Both the position numbers and the translations under genes were made by a program. The notes beneath the pieces were generated by a model. It was given only the letters and a program-made list of their open reading frames with translations, did no database searches and had not been told where the DNA came from. From Rhyacichthys aspro (Eukaryota > Chordata > Actinopteri > Gobiiformes > Rhyacichthyidae): DNA of 64,000 bases. Where the stretch lies: contig CM072155.1 in the NCBI GenBank assembly GCA_036850595.1, positions 4,263,953 to 4,327,952 of the forward strand, written 5' to 3'. Shown here in pieces: positions 12,401 to 23,821 of this stretch. Every line of letters starts with the position of its first letter. Within the stretch, counting starts at the first letter, position 1.

Positions 12401-15400
12401 TAATGAAGTACAAATACTTGAGTAGATTTTTCAGGTATCTGTACTTTACTTGAGTATTTATTTATCTGGGGACTGTTGACATTTACTCCCTACTTTTGAA
12501 CACAAATATCTGTACTCTGTACTCCTTACATTGTCAAAACAGCCTTGTTACCTCTGCAGATGGCGACATGACGTAAAAGACATAACAAACAAGAGAGGAA
12601 AAGTCAAACTCCAACATAAGAGAAGGCGCAATTGCAAAACTGGTTCAGTCTTGATTATTCTGTCTGAAACCTAAACTGAAGCAGCAAACTGACACCAACT
12701 TGCACATTGTTAGTAAGACAGTTATTGCAGCGTTATCACAAATGTGTTGTGTATCATTGACAGCAAAATTATTTTTAACTTTTTACTTGAGTAATATGAT
12801 ATGAATACTTTTGCCACCTCTGCCCGTATTGAACTTAATGCTTAATAGCAGTTAACATACAGACATAGCGTATTTACTACGTTTTCAAACCAAAGGAGAA
12901 ATAGTAGCCAAACAAGCGCATGGAAAGTTTAGAAAAAACATTGTGAAGTGTATGGCATGATTCAACAACAGAGACCAGCGACACAGTAACCAGCTGTGTT
13001 AAAGTGGACTAAGTGTTAGACAAACTGTACAGTTTTGTGAGATATCACTTGTCTTATGACGGTCTGAAGTTTAGAAAGATTTTCTGTGAGTCACTCGACT
13101 GAGTTCACACATGCTCTGTTCAGAAACTCTGATGCGACGTATACATGCCACAATGTCCCGGTTTCTTTTGGAGTTCTTCAGAAGTGGATCCTTGTTTCTC
13201 AAAACCGGGATACTTGCTTATCTGGGTTTGTTAAATCAGAATATGATCTTTACATACACAAAGACAAAAAGGGGATACTTGGCAAAAAATGCTAATAAAC
13301 AATAATCAAGTGCATTTAATCACACTCACTGAGCAACAGAAAATGTAGTGTTATGAATCTATAACCATATACAGTATATGATCAGTTGCATGACAAAGAC
13401 ATTATTTTTATGTTGCACCTCATGTTTCTGCCATGTTTTGTGAAATGCAGACTAGAGAGCAGCAGAGACGACCTGCGAGTGCGGAGTGACGTCCTGGAGA
13501 GAGAGGTGTTTGACCTGCAGCAGAGAAATGAAGAGCTGACCAGCCTGGCTCAAGAGGCCCAGTCGCTCAAAGATGAGATGGATATTCTCAGGTGAGAATA
13601 TAGATGAATCTATACCACAAAACCTTCTTCAAACTTTAGTTTATACCTGGAAGAGCTGCAGAAAGTGACGTAGAAACAGAGGGGCACACAGTGTTGTTCA
13701 GTTTCAAGACAAAAAAGTTGTACTTTGCAGATTTTCTTTGTTACTTTCGTTGAAGTAAAGTTGTGACACTACATCTAAATTTTTTTCAAAAATGCATAGC
13801 CTCGAGGTAATTCAGTGGATGGAAAAGGAACAAAAACTTATTTTATTCATTTACTACTGGCTGTACTCAGGCTTTCTTGAGTGGTGCTCAGGGATTATAT
13901 TTATTTTTAAAACTAAAGATTAAAAATATAATCAGTCAAAAAAAAGTTCTTTTGTGTTCAGACTATTATCTTAGCATAATGTTGAGCTTAAGTCCTGGAT
14001 GAACCCGGGGCTTGGTCACAGTTAGCAGAGTTAGGAAATACTTTCAAACTCGTTTAGTCTCTTAACAGTTCAATATTAGATTCATGTAAAATATGATCAG
14101 TGCAAAAAATCATGTTCTGTGACAGTTCATTTTTTAAACAAAGCACTATTATCTCAGCGATCGTCGGCTCACACTCATAGAGACAGCTGCCCACACACAG
14201 ACGTCCATTCACTCCTCTCTGACATCTGTGATCTGATCTGAATTTTGATGCACTGACACCGTCCTGTGTCAGAGTTCTTGTGGTGAATATTGAAGTGCAT
14301 GTGCAAACGGATCTATTATCTTTGAGTACGAGTCATATTCTGTCTGTGCAGGCACTCGTCCGACCGGGTGAACCAGCTGGAAGCGCTGGTGGAGACCTAC
14401 AAGAGGAAGCTGGAGGACCTGGGCGACCTGCGCAGACAGGTGCGCCTCCTGGAGGAGCGCAACACCGTCTACATGCAGCGCACGTGTGAGCTGGAGGAGG
14501 AGCTGCGCCGGGCCAACGCTGTTCGCAATCAGCTGGACACCTACAAGAGACAGGCAAGCTGTGGGCCCAGAAGGGGAGGGCGGCCATACTTGTTGTGACA
14601 TCCAAGTGATGTTAAACACAGTCTGGCTCACGCACATGCTTGAAAAACCCTGCAGTTTCTGAAGGACGCGCTGCCAACGCAGATTGTTGCTGTGCTCTCT
14701 GACTTTCCAGGCTCATGAGCTTCACACCAGGCACTCGGCAGAGGCCATGAAAGCTGAGAAGTGGCAGTTTGAGTACAAGAACCTTCATGACAAATTTGAC
14801 GCCCTGCTGAAGGAGAAAGAAGTGAGTCGGACAAAACAGTCAAAAGAAAAGTTCAGCTGTGCTCGGAAACCATGTTACCTGCAGATTGTTCTCGCTGTGC
14901 TTTCTACCAGCCTCTGACCAAAAATCCCACAAATGTCAAAGCTCATATTCCCTCATATTGTCAAACTGTCACTAAAGTTTTTAATGGCGTACTTAGTGGC
15001 TGCAAGAGGAATGGATGCAAATATTGCAGCAGTTCTTGAGTGAACTTCCCACGTCGTGTCAGTTCTAGCACCTCCTGCGATCTGACACCAGTGATTCATG
15101 TTCCCAGTTACTTGAATGAACACATACTGTACTGACACTGTCTATTAACTTAGTTTGTTGTCGAGGTAGAAACACACCCATGCTCAGTTTAATCTTGGTA
15201 TGTATCACCTGAATGAAAACTTCTTTGTATTTCAGCGCCTCATCTCTGAAAGGGACACACTGCGGGAGACAAACGATGAGCTCAGGTGTGCACAAGTCCA
15301 ACAGAGGTGTCTCAGTGAAGCAGGTGAGTTTTCTATTTGTGGACATGGCAGTACCCCATGGTGTTTGACTTTCATTTACAGCTTGCCCCTATAACAGTAC

Positions 15401-18400
15401 TAAGATTGAAGAAAAAGTCTCAAAGAATAACCCAGGATGTAGGTTTAAAGGTAAAGATATTTCGTTTTTGTGTCTTTGTCAATTCTAAGTTCAACTGGTG
15501 AGAGCTGAGTTTTAAATCCCTCAGAGGGTGGCATTTAACCTGAGTCTTATGTGATTGGTCAAAAGTTCATGAAAGCTTAAGTCTGGAAACCCTGGTTTCA
15601 GTGCCATTAGTGGTGGCATGGGCTGTGTGGGTACTGGTGGGGGAGCTGTTATGCTCCTGTAACCAATTAACATAACTGCTCCCTTTAGGTGTTAATGGCC
15701 TTTCAGAGTGAACTGTTTTGATTTTCGTTTGAATACAATGCTATAAATGTAGGAACTAACAATCTATTCGAAGAACATTGTTCAAGTTTAAGAAATGGCT
15801 TCCTTCACTCCTCTTTCAAACCTGGTCAAGATTCTGACATTGCTGTTCTCAAAGGAATAACCTTTTCCTCTTAAGATGGAGGTGTACTGCAGACTCCACC
15901 ATGATTACCCCTTCTTTGTTTATACATCCTCTGATGAAGGACTTTCTTTGCGGATACGGATCACTACATCGGATATCAAGAAGAGTACAGTGATCTGTAT
16001 ATCAGGAAAAAAAAAATGTTTGTCCAAAAGCATTTGCTTTCGAAGGTGGGCAATTTTCAGGAGAAAACAGTAAAAAGAACAAAAAACATGATACAATGAC
16101 AAAAAAGCTGTTGAAAATGAATTAAATGACAAGACAACTTAATTTTTATATATGGTTCCATTCCTAGAAGCAGTCTCTGTTATAATAGTACTCTTTATAA
16201 TGAAATGGTCTTGTTTGATTGTTCTGTCTCTGCAGGAGGCCTGTGTGACAGTGGAGGAGCAGAAGGGAACCTGGCCTCAGAGATCATGCCCACAGAGCTC
16301 AAGTATGTCCTGTTTCTTACTTTCGTTCTACAGCTTGTGTGAGAGCTGTGGCGTGGGGGGTTCATGTGACTAATTTAAAACCTTTCACAGATTTTCTAGT
16401 GTCACTATCAGTAGCCCACTCGTGGCCTATATAATCCCACTCTGTAGTGCGATATAAACTGCTCAGAGCCACTAACCCCGTAACAAAGGTTTATTTTTAG
16501 GAACTGATTGCGCATTTGGACCCTGAAATAGTGACACATGGCAGCTGTGGACACTTGGCATGGGCGTTGTCAGATGGAGGCGCTGGCAACTGTGGGTTCT
16601 TTGACTCTGAAATTCACAAAACGCTAAACTCACGTGATCCTAAGCTGTGTCTCAGTAGCATCAGTTCTACTAGAGCGGTACTGTACAGGTCGGTTTCCAT
16701 CTCAAGAGGGAGAAAAGGGGTACGATACTACTTTGGCTTTGGTTCCAACAGTGAGGTACGGTTACTGAAAGGCAGAACTCAACTCGATCTGTTGATTGAA
16801 ACGTGTTCCTCAGATAAACTGTCATATACTAAGGAGACTGATTATTGCTGCAAATGATAACTTGCTTTATTCTCAATTAACGGCACTGCATCTCAGTTTT
16901 GAAGTCAGTGTAATCACATGCAATTGCCTTAGTCTGACTAATCTGACTTTTCCAATGACATAGGCAGAAATTCAAATGCCTCTTAGTCGTATTTATAATA
17001 TAATTTGTCAGTCGATAGATGTATGTATACAGCTTAGTTGTGCTAAGGTCGGACAGCAGTAACACATGTAAACAACCCAAAAGAAATAAAGAAATCGGTG
17101 TTTAAAGCAATACTCACTCATTTTTAGACCAACTAAAATTCATCATTTTTCTAGGTTGCTCTACTGCTAGATAAATCTTTTTGTGTTTTAAAAGGAGTTT
17201 AAATGGGAAAAGCTGCATTACCATATCTTATGATCATGTGAGGCAGAGTGAACAATACATTTTTTTTCTTTTAACTTTGCTGTGTTCATGTGCTAGCATC
17301 TCAAAAAGTTGGCATTCATAAATAAATCAGTGACTCGTAAATGTAATTCTAAGGTAGCCATGTTCCTCAGAATTTAACACTACGAACAGTATAGATTTCC
17401 TCTTTTTAAACAACATTTGAATACCAAGAGCAGTGCAGCATTGGTCAGATTGAAACGCTGTGGACTTAATACAAAATGATTCTTTTCTGTGTGTGCAAAC
17501 TGGGACAAAGACAGCAGTTGTAGATGGCTTAATTGAGCTATGAGCATAGCCCGACTAAGCTCCGTCTGTAAACTGTAGGGAATATTTGTACTGCCCTTTG
17601 AGCTAAGAGGAGTCCTACCAAAAAGATCTGGGTGTCTTTGGCAGGAGAAGTTTATTAACCATCAACACGGGACCAGAGGCAGTTGAACACAGTGTGACAG
17701 GATTGAACACTCATCAAAGTAAAATGGTTATAGAGCCTTGTGTATGTCGTTGTGGCACTTTAACAAGCATAGATGTTTACCTAAATAAGGGTAAGGTTTG
17801 GAGTAGAGTTGTGTATTATAAAGAGTTACGACCTTGGTGTCAGAGGTGATGATTGTCTGTATAACAACTTTACATCAAGGCTATAAGGCCATGGGAGTAA
17901 CTGCAAGTAAAGAAGACAATGCAAAGCCTGGGGTTATGCTACCAAACTGTGCTGTATCGTACTGCTCATTAGAAACGTGCCTTACATTTGTTTTCCTCCC
18001 CTCATTGCTCCGGACAGGGAGACAGTGGTGCGTCTGCAGAGCGAAAACAAGATGCTGTGTGCTCAGGAAGAGAGCTACAGACAGAAGCTGGTGGAGGTGC
18101 AGGCCGAGCTGGAGGAGGCTCAGCGCACAAAAAATGCCTTGGAAACTCAGAACAGGTAATGTATTCATGCACGACAGGTGTGTCCTGTGTGACAACTGCG
18201 AGTACACACCGCGGCATTGGATAACCGTCTCCCCTGTGAGGACCATATTGTGTGTTCTTGGCCACGGAGCGGGTTGTTTGGCTGGTGGTGGGAGTGATAT
18301 CTGCCTAAATGTCAACTGGCCCTCTGGACTGTGCGCTCGGCGGAGCTGTGTGGGCCGGGCTGGAGGACAGACAGCAGAAAAGCCAGATTGTCCCTTGGCC

Positions 18401-21400
18401 GCGTGCGTGTATGTGTGTGTTTACATGGCTGTGGGCATGTGGACATGTGGGTGGACTGTGTGTGTGTGTGTGTGGAGATCTATGCAACACCAGGGCCAGG
18501 GTGTGGGAAGACTCCTCAGCAACAGTAACAGGCGGAGAGGAGTGGAGTGAGCATGCTCAGTAGGGCAGCGCAGAACGCCCAGTACTAGATTTATTATACA
18601 AGAGTTCAAAGTCAAGTACAGGCACAAGTATTTAGTAGAATCGTGGAAATCTTGATCAACAGTGTTCCAATAGTTTCTAGAAGCCAACAGGGCATTTTCA
18701 CTCCTAGCCACGAGTCAGCATTCGATAACGCGCTCCTTTTACACTGACCAGGCTCCATGCTGGTTCTGGTTACCAAACCTAATTATAAACTGACAGACGT
18801 ATTCACTTTTCAGGTTCAAAACTCTCTCACTCTTGAAAAATAAAGTTCACGAGTGTTTCCTGGACCTCCAAAAAGTCGTACAAAACCGTTATAAAGAGGT
18901 GCTCTTTGAGAAGGGAACATCAAGCATAAAAGAAGCCTAATATTCATTTGGGAGGGGCGCCCCTGGCAGCTCAGGTAGAGCATATGCCTAGCACGCGGGA
19001 GACCCGGGTTCGAGTCTTGCCGGATCATTTAGCCAATATAGTTCCCCACTGTCACCCCATTTGCGGTCCAGCTACTTCTGTACTATTAATAAAGGCCAAA
19101 AAGCTCCTGACAAATATTTTAAAAAAAAAATTAACTGGTGCATGATCACAATGTACTCAAAACTCCCCTTGAGTCCATTGTGACCATGTCCTAGTGAATA
19201 GAGGCTTTTTTAATTTGATTAGTGCCTCAGGATTATTGTTGTTCAGCTTCCATTAAGCGGCTGTTTTTTGTTTTTTTATTGTCTCTCATACAAAATATAT
19301 AGCATTGGTTATACAAATGGTAATTTTTCCGTATGGTACTACACGATTTAATATCATTTTCAATACACAGACCACGATAACTATCACAATAGAATGCTTC
19401 TGCAGACACTGAGTACATGATGATAATAATACCACGTTACAGAGATTCTGCAGATGTTAGTTTAGACTAAATTATGATGTGTGAAAATGTACTTTATAAT
19501 GTATAAACCACAAAAAAGTTACTCTTTTCTTGCTGGAGAAACTAGAGCCTTGATTTACTTTTTATTAAGCTGATGTCAGCAAATGGCACCGACACCTTAC
19601 ATGTCCTGTCCTGCATGTCACAGTAACAAGTTTGGAGTTGTCACTAACATGCCCATGTCACCAAAGTCTCCAATCAGAAGAGTCCATGAATAAGTACCTT
19701 GTTAACAAAGCTCCGTCTCGATCGTAGCGTCCCTGTCTTTTCTATTTTAGGACGCTGTAGCTCATCATCAACCCACGGTTAAGTCACGGTGTACTATTCC
19801 CAAATGTTGAAGCAAGAAAAAATACTCTGCAAATACGTATTGTAAAGCATAGAAATCAGTTTGATCTACTCCAACCTAACAACCAGAATAGCTTTGTCCT
19901 TTCTTTGGTTTTAATTATGTCTGTCTCTCAGGTTGAATCAGCAGCAGATCGCGGAGCTGCGTGCCCAGATCGAGGAGCTTCAAAGAGCCCTCCAGGAGCA
20001 GGACAGCAAGAACGAGGACGTGAGTGGAGACGGTGGACACTTTCCCACTTTCGAGAGGGAATTTCGATTGATGTTGATGCTACGTTCTGTGTTCAAACAA
20101 ATATTCCGCTTAAATTCAAGATTATACGTGTAAAGACGCTGTGTTCGCATGCAGACTGTTGTAGTAGTAGTAGTAGTATGTTCTTTTTTGGGTTGAGGAG
20201 TGCAGTGTTTGTTCTTCTGCTCTGATACATGTGTGGGATTTTTTAACCCATGTTTGCTGTGGTGACTCACTGTTAACGCCTGCCCCTCTCTGTCTGTCTG
20301 TCCCTCTGCGCCTGCCCCCATCGATCAACTCTGCCAAAATCAGGCCCTCGTAAGTACGGCCCGCCCTCTGCCCAAGCGGCCCATGATTTAACTCTTTACT
20401 TTGCTCTCACTGCTTATTCTGTGTGGTTTATCTAGGTTTGCCTTTGTCATGTTTACTTTGCTATACAAGTTCAACCTGTTCTTTTTTTAATCTTTTTTAA
20501 TAGTCCTCCCTGTTGAAGAAGAAGCTTGAGGAGCATTTGTAAGTACTTTCCTTTGAGCATTTTACTTTATAAATTGATAAAACTGTCATTAGACTTACTC
20601 CTAACAAGCTAACAATCCTTTAACTCCAGAGAGAAGCTCCATGAGGCCCACTCAGATCTGCAGAAGAAAAGAGAGGTCATTGATGACTTGGAGCCCAAAG
20701 TCGACAGCAGTAGTGAGTCTTTTTTGTTTAATCATTTTATTCTATAGTCTCTTGCCTTTGTGGTTTCTAATTCCGTCTGTTCCAGTGGCAAAGAAGATTG
20801 ACGAACTGCAAGAGATTCTCCGCAAAAAGGACGAGGACATGAAGCAGATGGAGGAGCGGTACAAGAGATACATGGAGAAGGCTAGAACGGTCTGTTTAGA
20901 GAAGTATATTCGACCAAAAAATACATTCATAAATAGATCCATCAATTTAGTTTTTTCACTTCTCCTTATCTCCAACAGTAGCTGAAATATTTGGTTCATG
21001 GACCATTATAATAAACTAAAACTACTAAAGTTTGGTTCTGGCTTTAGTCCTGGTTTAACCATAGGCTTAGTCCTATTTCTGTACAGTTTGTACCAGAAAC
21101 TGTACTGCATTTATTCACTTGTATATGACCAGCAGAAGCTATATTAAACCTGTGACACACTCGAGGCTTTTAGTGTCACATTTTAATACTTATTTCAACT
21201 AACAGAAAGAAGCTTTTTGTTTGCTGAACGGTGATCTGACATTTTTTCTCCGAGTCATAAAATATAAAAGTATTTTGAGACTAGACTGAGGTTGATGGTG
21301 TTTGTGCAGGTGATCAAAACCCTGGATCCAAAGAAGCAGCCAACCGGTTCTGACATCCAAGCGCTAAAGAACCAGCTGTCAGAGCGAGAGAGGAAAATCC

Positions 21401-21763
21401 AGCACCTGGAGGTATGTCTCTGCCATAAATGTGTCAAAACAGATTACATTTCAATTCTAACATAGGCCTAATGAGGTGTTCCTGTGTGCAGCACGACTAC
21501 GAGAAGAGCAGGGCCAGGTACGATCAGGAGGAGAAGCTCATCCTCTCTGCCTGGTACAACATGGTGAGTGCCCACACATCAGCCATGTTCCTCTAAAGGT
21601 CTGTTCCACTATACCTATTGTTTTTGCTTCTCAGGGAATGGCTTTGCATCAGAGGGTGGCTGGTGAGCGGCTGCTGTCGCCCAATCAGAGCATGTCGTTC
21701 CTGGCCCAGCAGAGGCAGTCCACCAACGCCAGGAGAGGCCTAATCCGACATCAGCCTCGATAG
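3472..21763 (+). CDS. hook2: HOOK2, microtubule/dynein adaptor Hook homologue 2
   Basis: Coding exons: 3472-3516, 4603-4685, 5178-5250, 5377-5427, 5495-5627, 6720-6787, 8068-8133, 8289-8369, 12035-12201, 13451-13591, 14352-14553, 14711-14821, 15236-15323, 16236-16302, 18018-18155, 19932-20019, 20344-20349, 20504-20538, 20630-20712, 20786-20889, 21310-21411, 21492-21563, 21635-21763. They total 2133 nt, 710 codons plus stop (human about 719). The protein starts MSLDKADLCDSLLTW. It has the N-terminal Hook (calponin-homology-like) domain over residues 1-160 (DPSWFNETWL, LGKLVQLVLGCA, QIMTLEESVQHVVM), then long coiled coil to about residue 640, and ends EEKLILSAWYNMGM…SFLAQQRQ. HOOK2 is chosen over HOOK1/3 by the N-terminus, the PDTYGDFD segment, KKLLLLQSQMEQLQEEN, and the nearby TRIR gene. 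Hook proteins link cargo to dynein-dynactin; HOOK2 acts at the centrosome. The intron after 14553 has a GC donor. All other sites are GT-AG and all phases agree. Confidence 0.95.
9060..9590. mobile_element. Degenerate hAT/Charlie-like DNA transposon relic
   Basis: The left part reads cagtggtttcaaattc followed by gaggggccattattg. The right part reads ggagggccacattaaac then aagggccgcatgtg and gagtttc. This opposed pattern (CAG-rich end, then GGGGCCA; mirrored GGCC and GAGTTT) is typical of non-autonomous hAT/Charlie copies in vertebrates. The ends are too diverged to fix a target-site duplication, and a 21-bp tandem array has expanded inside. The family call is by pattern memory. Confidence 0.4.
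9241..9437 (+). repeat. 21-bp minisatellite, about 9.4 copies
   Basis: Unit ggttttagatggatttgaact, nearly perfect in the outer copies and diverged in the copies near 9335-9370. The unit is 7 codons long and one plus-strand frame reads VLDGFEL repeatedly, but there is no start context or splice evidence and it lies inside an intron, so it is read as a non-coding minisatellite. Confidence 0.9.
10985..11190. mobile_element. Harbinger-like MITE or related dispersed repeat
   Basis: Contains the pattern actcagagtttac…tttcagaaacgg…caactctgagt…cctctgagtttag and then caccatggcaacggtaatc. Mirrored 'ctcagagtt/aactctgag' blocks of this kind are common in fish genomes in PIF/Harbinger-type non-autonomous elements. 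A related copy of its right part occurs in opposite orientation near 28.54 kb, which shows it is dispersed. The superfamily assignment is from memory and tentative. Confidence 0.4.
12388..12822. mobile_element. hAT-type MITE (435 bp) with 8-bp target-site duplication
   Basis: The element starts tagaggtggga and ends gccacctctg, so the termini are inverted repeats (AGAGGTGG/CCACCTCT). It is flanked on both sides by cccgtatt (12380-12387 and 12823-12830), an exact 8-bp duplication as expected for hAT transposition. Subterminal acttgagta/tactcaagt motifs also mirror. No transposase is encoded, so it was mobilised in trans. It lies in HOOK2 intron 9. Confidence 0.85.
18457..18474. repeat. (TG)n microsatellite
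   Basis: Nine TG dinucleotide units in HOOK2 intron 15, in a TG-biased stretch from about 18405. Confidence 0.85.
18953..19130 (+). mobile_element. tRNA-derived SINE
   Basis: The head is a tRNA-like pol III promoter: A-box tggcagctcaggtagag at about 18964 and B-box ggttcgagtc at about 19008, with a tgcctagcacgc stretch where the anticodon arm would be. It is followed by a non-tRNA body, an aataaaggccaaaaag segment and a terminal A-run at 19120-19130. The 3' tail and degenerate acceptor stem exclude a functional tRNA gene. The head looks closest to tRNA-Ala, but this is not certain. It lies in HOOK2 intron 15. Confidence 0.75.
20161..20178. repeat. (GTA)n microsatellite
   Basis: Six GTA triplets in the HOOK2 intron just upstream of the microexon. 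Confidence 0.85.
20344..20349 (+). other. hook2: HOOK2 6-nt microexon (Ala-Leu)
   Basis: The six bases gccctc sit between a polypyrimidine-rich acceptor ending in aaaatcag and a consensus donor gtaagtac. The flanking exons end and begin in phase 0 (…NED | SSLLKKK), so inclusion adds Ala-Leu and skipping keeps the frame. Human HOOK2, as I recall it, reads …TEDAISILLKRK, with Ala-Ile at exactly this place, while HOOK3 lacks the pair. The splice signals are seen; the alignment with human is from memory. Confidence 0.7.
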
Positions 21764-22113
21764 AGCTGCTGCGAGACCTGAGGAGAAAAAAAAAACTGAG
21801 ACGATGAGGTGTTGTGACTTCACCTGACCTCCCTCTGTCTTTAACATTACGCCTTCTGCATCAGTGCACCTCGTAAACTTTGAAATGCTGCTGCTGCCCC
21901 CTGCTGGCACATGAGAATGTTTTTCTCTCTGGTTTTCAGAGAAGAGCTGCTGTTTTCTACTCCACAGAAACAGCTGTAGAACTTAAAGAGCCTTAAGGGT
22001 TGTCACCTTTTAAGGTGGTTTTTATTTTCTCTTTGTCGGTTAGTTTCTTTAAGGTACGTTTTGTTTTTAAATCTATTTTTAATTCTTTTATGGGACAATA
22101 GTACGAGACTGGA

Positions 22114-22119
22114 AATAAA
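22114..22119 (+). terminator. hook2: HOOK2 proximal poly(A) signal
   Basis: AATAAA about 350 bp after the HOOK2 stop codon. A second AATAAA at 23328 would give a longer 3' UTR. Confidence 0.6.
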
Positions 22120-22316
22120 GAGTTACAATTTTAGTGTAGTTGACAAAGAGCAGTGGTGTTTGTTTGAACAGAAATGTCCTGCCACTGCCAGAGACAGATT
22201 TTAATAAGTAACTGTGAGGGACGTATCAAATAATACTCTTAATACACTTGGTGCTTTTGAAAACGAAACACCCCATAGACGACAAACAGTGGATCACCCT
22301 TTTCTATCTGTACATC

Positions 22317-22333
22317 TGTGTGTGTGTGTGTGT
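22317..22333. repeat. (TG)n microsatellite
   Basis: Short TG dinucleotide run in the presumed long HOOK2 3' UTR. Confidence 0.8.
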
Positions 22334-23327
22334 ATGTGTTTTATTTTTGTCCTGAGTTGAAGTGTGTTTATTCTTCCTTAGATGTAGATGTACAGTGTGT
22401 GAGGATGTCTTATCACTTTACTCTGGTTTTTATGTTTTCACTTAAATCTCTAAACTTAAGTAAAACTGTCACCAAAGCACTTTGTTGGGATGGTGGGTTT
22501 ATCCAGTGCCTCACAATAATAATGTGTCCTGCCCTCTGGAATCTGCTGAAGTTATTTGAGTGATAATGCTGTCTTTCTGGCTCAACTGACACAAGTAGAT
22601 TTGACCTAGACATGAACTACAGGGTTGTTTCTCTATGAATTTATGGCTTTGCCTGAAGAGTAATAGTATTTTAGAAAAACAACCAACACCCTTTAATCTT
22701 TGGGAAAAGATGAAGAAAAAAAAAAGTCTAATTGCACTCACCACTTTAGAATCTTTAGACACTTTAGTCAGACGATAAATAGGCAACCAAAACCTTTCAA
22801 AAGCCACGAACTGGAAAAACAACTGCGAAATGAAGACGTGAAGTCCTGTTAACACTAAAATAATGACTCTAATAATGCTAACTGCTGCTAGACTTGTTTT
22901 ACAGTTAAACTGAACTGGAAGGAAATGCATTGACTACACTACACTGGATTTTTTTTTCTTTTGTTATTCTGTTTTCTTGTTTTAAGGCAGATGCCCAGTC
23001 TGTGATAGAACATTCTTAGGTTTATGTCTGCCTTCATTCACTTGATTTTTCACTTTTCAAACTGATGAAGTAATGTTTTGTCTGTAATAAGTTTCATGTC
23101 AGAACTTGGACGTCATCCCTGTTGATGTGTGTGTTGTAATCTACACAGACCTGAACCCTGTGTCGTGTGCACACAGTTTTATCTGAAGTTATGTTTGTAG
23201 TGGCTAATATTTCTGTTGACTTTACTTGAAGTTCTTTTGGTTGTCCACAGTCTGGTAGATTATTGTACTGCACGCTGGGGTTTGAGGCAGGTTCGAGATT
23301 TGTAGTCCATTTAACTTTTGCACTACA

Positions 23328-23333
23328 AATAAA
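23328..23333 (+). terminator. hook2: HOOK2 distal poly(A) signal
   Basis: AATAAA followed within 40 bp by T/GT-rich DNA (tttgtttgtctctgtg), a normal downstream element. Use of this site would give a 3' UTR of about 1.6 kb and end HOOK2 about 0.5 kb before the TRIR promoter. Confidence 0.6.
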
Positions 23334-23739
23334 TGGGATTTTAGAGAAAATTTGTTTGTCTCTGTGTATTTTCTGCACTGTTTAATAGTTGCAGTCATTT
23401 TTATTTAGACAAAAATCATATGAAATGCCAGCTTGGTCAAAAAAAATTATCAGAGGGAACAGTATGTACCAGTGTCTAATGTCAGTCTTTTGTGACTCAC
23501 CTAAATGAACTACACAATGCACTACTCCTTGCACCTAAAACAATTACAGAATCAGCTTTTTAAATTCACAAATGTGCTTTTATCTTCAAAGCAGGCATCC
23601 GTCATTGGTGTAAAGTGACTTTTGCTTCAAGAACTGCATGTCTTCAGAAGACTCTGGGGTTAGTCCAGTGACATGAATAAGGTTATTACTGAACATATGA
23701 ATTGTTTTTTCTGTCATGTTGTAAACAATGAAATGAGAG

Positions 23740-23821
23740 CTGCCCAGTGTCTGGCGCCTCCAGAGCCGCAGGAGGCGCTATAGACACAGACCGACTCAAT
23801 TTAAAGAAAACATGGCCGACA
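23740..23821 (+). promoter_or_regulatory. trir: TRIR promoter and first-exon region
   Basis: A locally CpG-containing stretch (ctggcgcctccagagccgcaggaggcgc…) ends at aaaacATGGCCGAC, which resembles the YY1-type initiator context AANATGGC and also supplies a start codon. CpG density stays above the surroundings to about 24.2 kb. The precise transcription start is not visible. Confidence 0.5.

Noticed and set aside
14269..14637. 122-codon minus-strand open frame over HOOK2 exon 14352-14553
   Set aside because: Antisense shadow of the coiled-coil exon; no splice support or similarity.
17834..18550. 238-codon open frame on the plus strand, the longest outside the UBN2 exon
   Set aside because: It overlaps HOOK2 exon 18018-18155 in a different frame and runs into a TG-rich intron. 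No protein similarity; chance open frame.
18957..19025. A functional tRNA gene
   Set aside because: Pol III boxes are present, but the acceptor stem does not pair and a SINE body with an A-tail follows.
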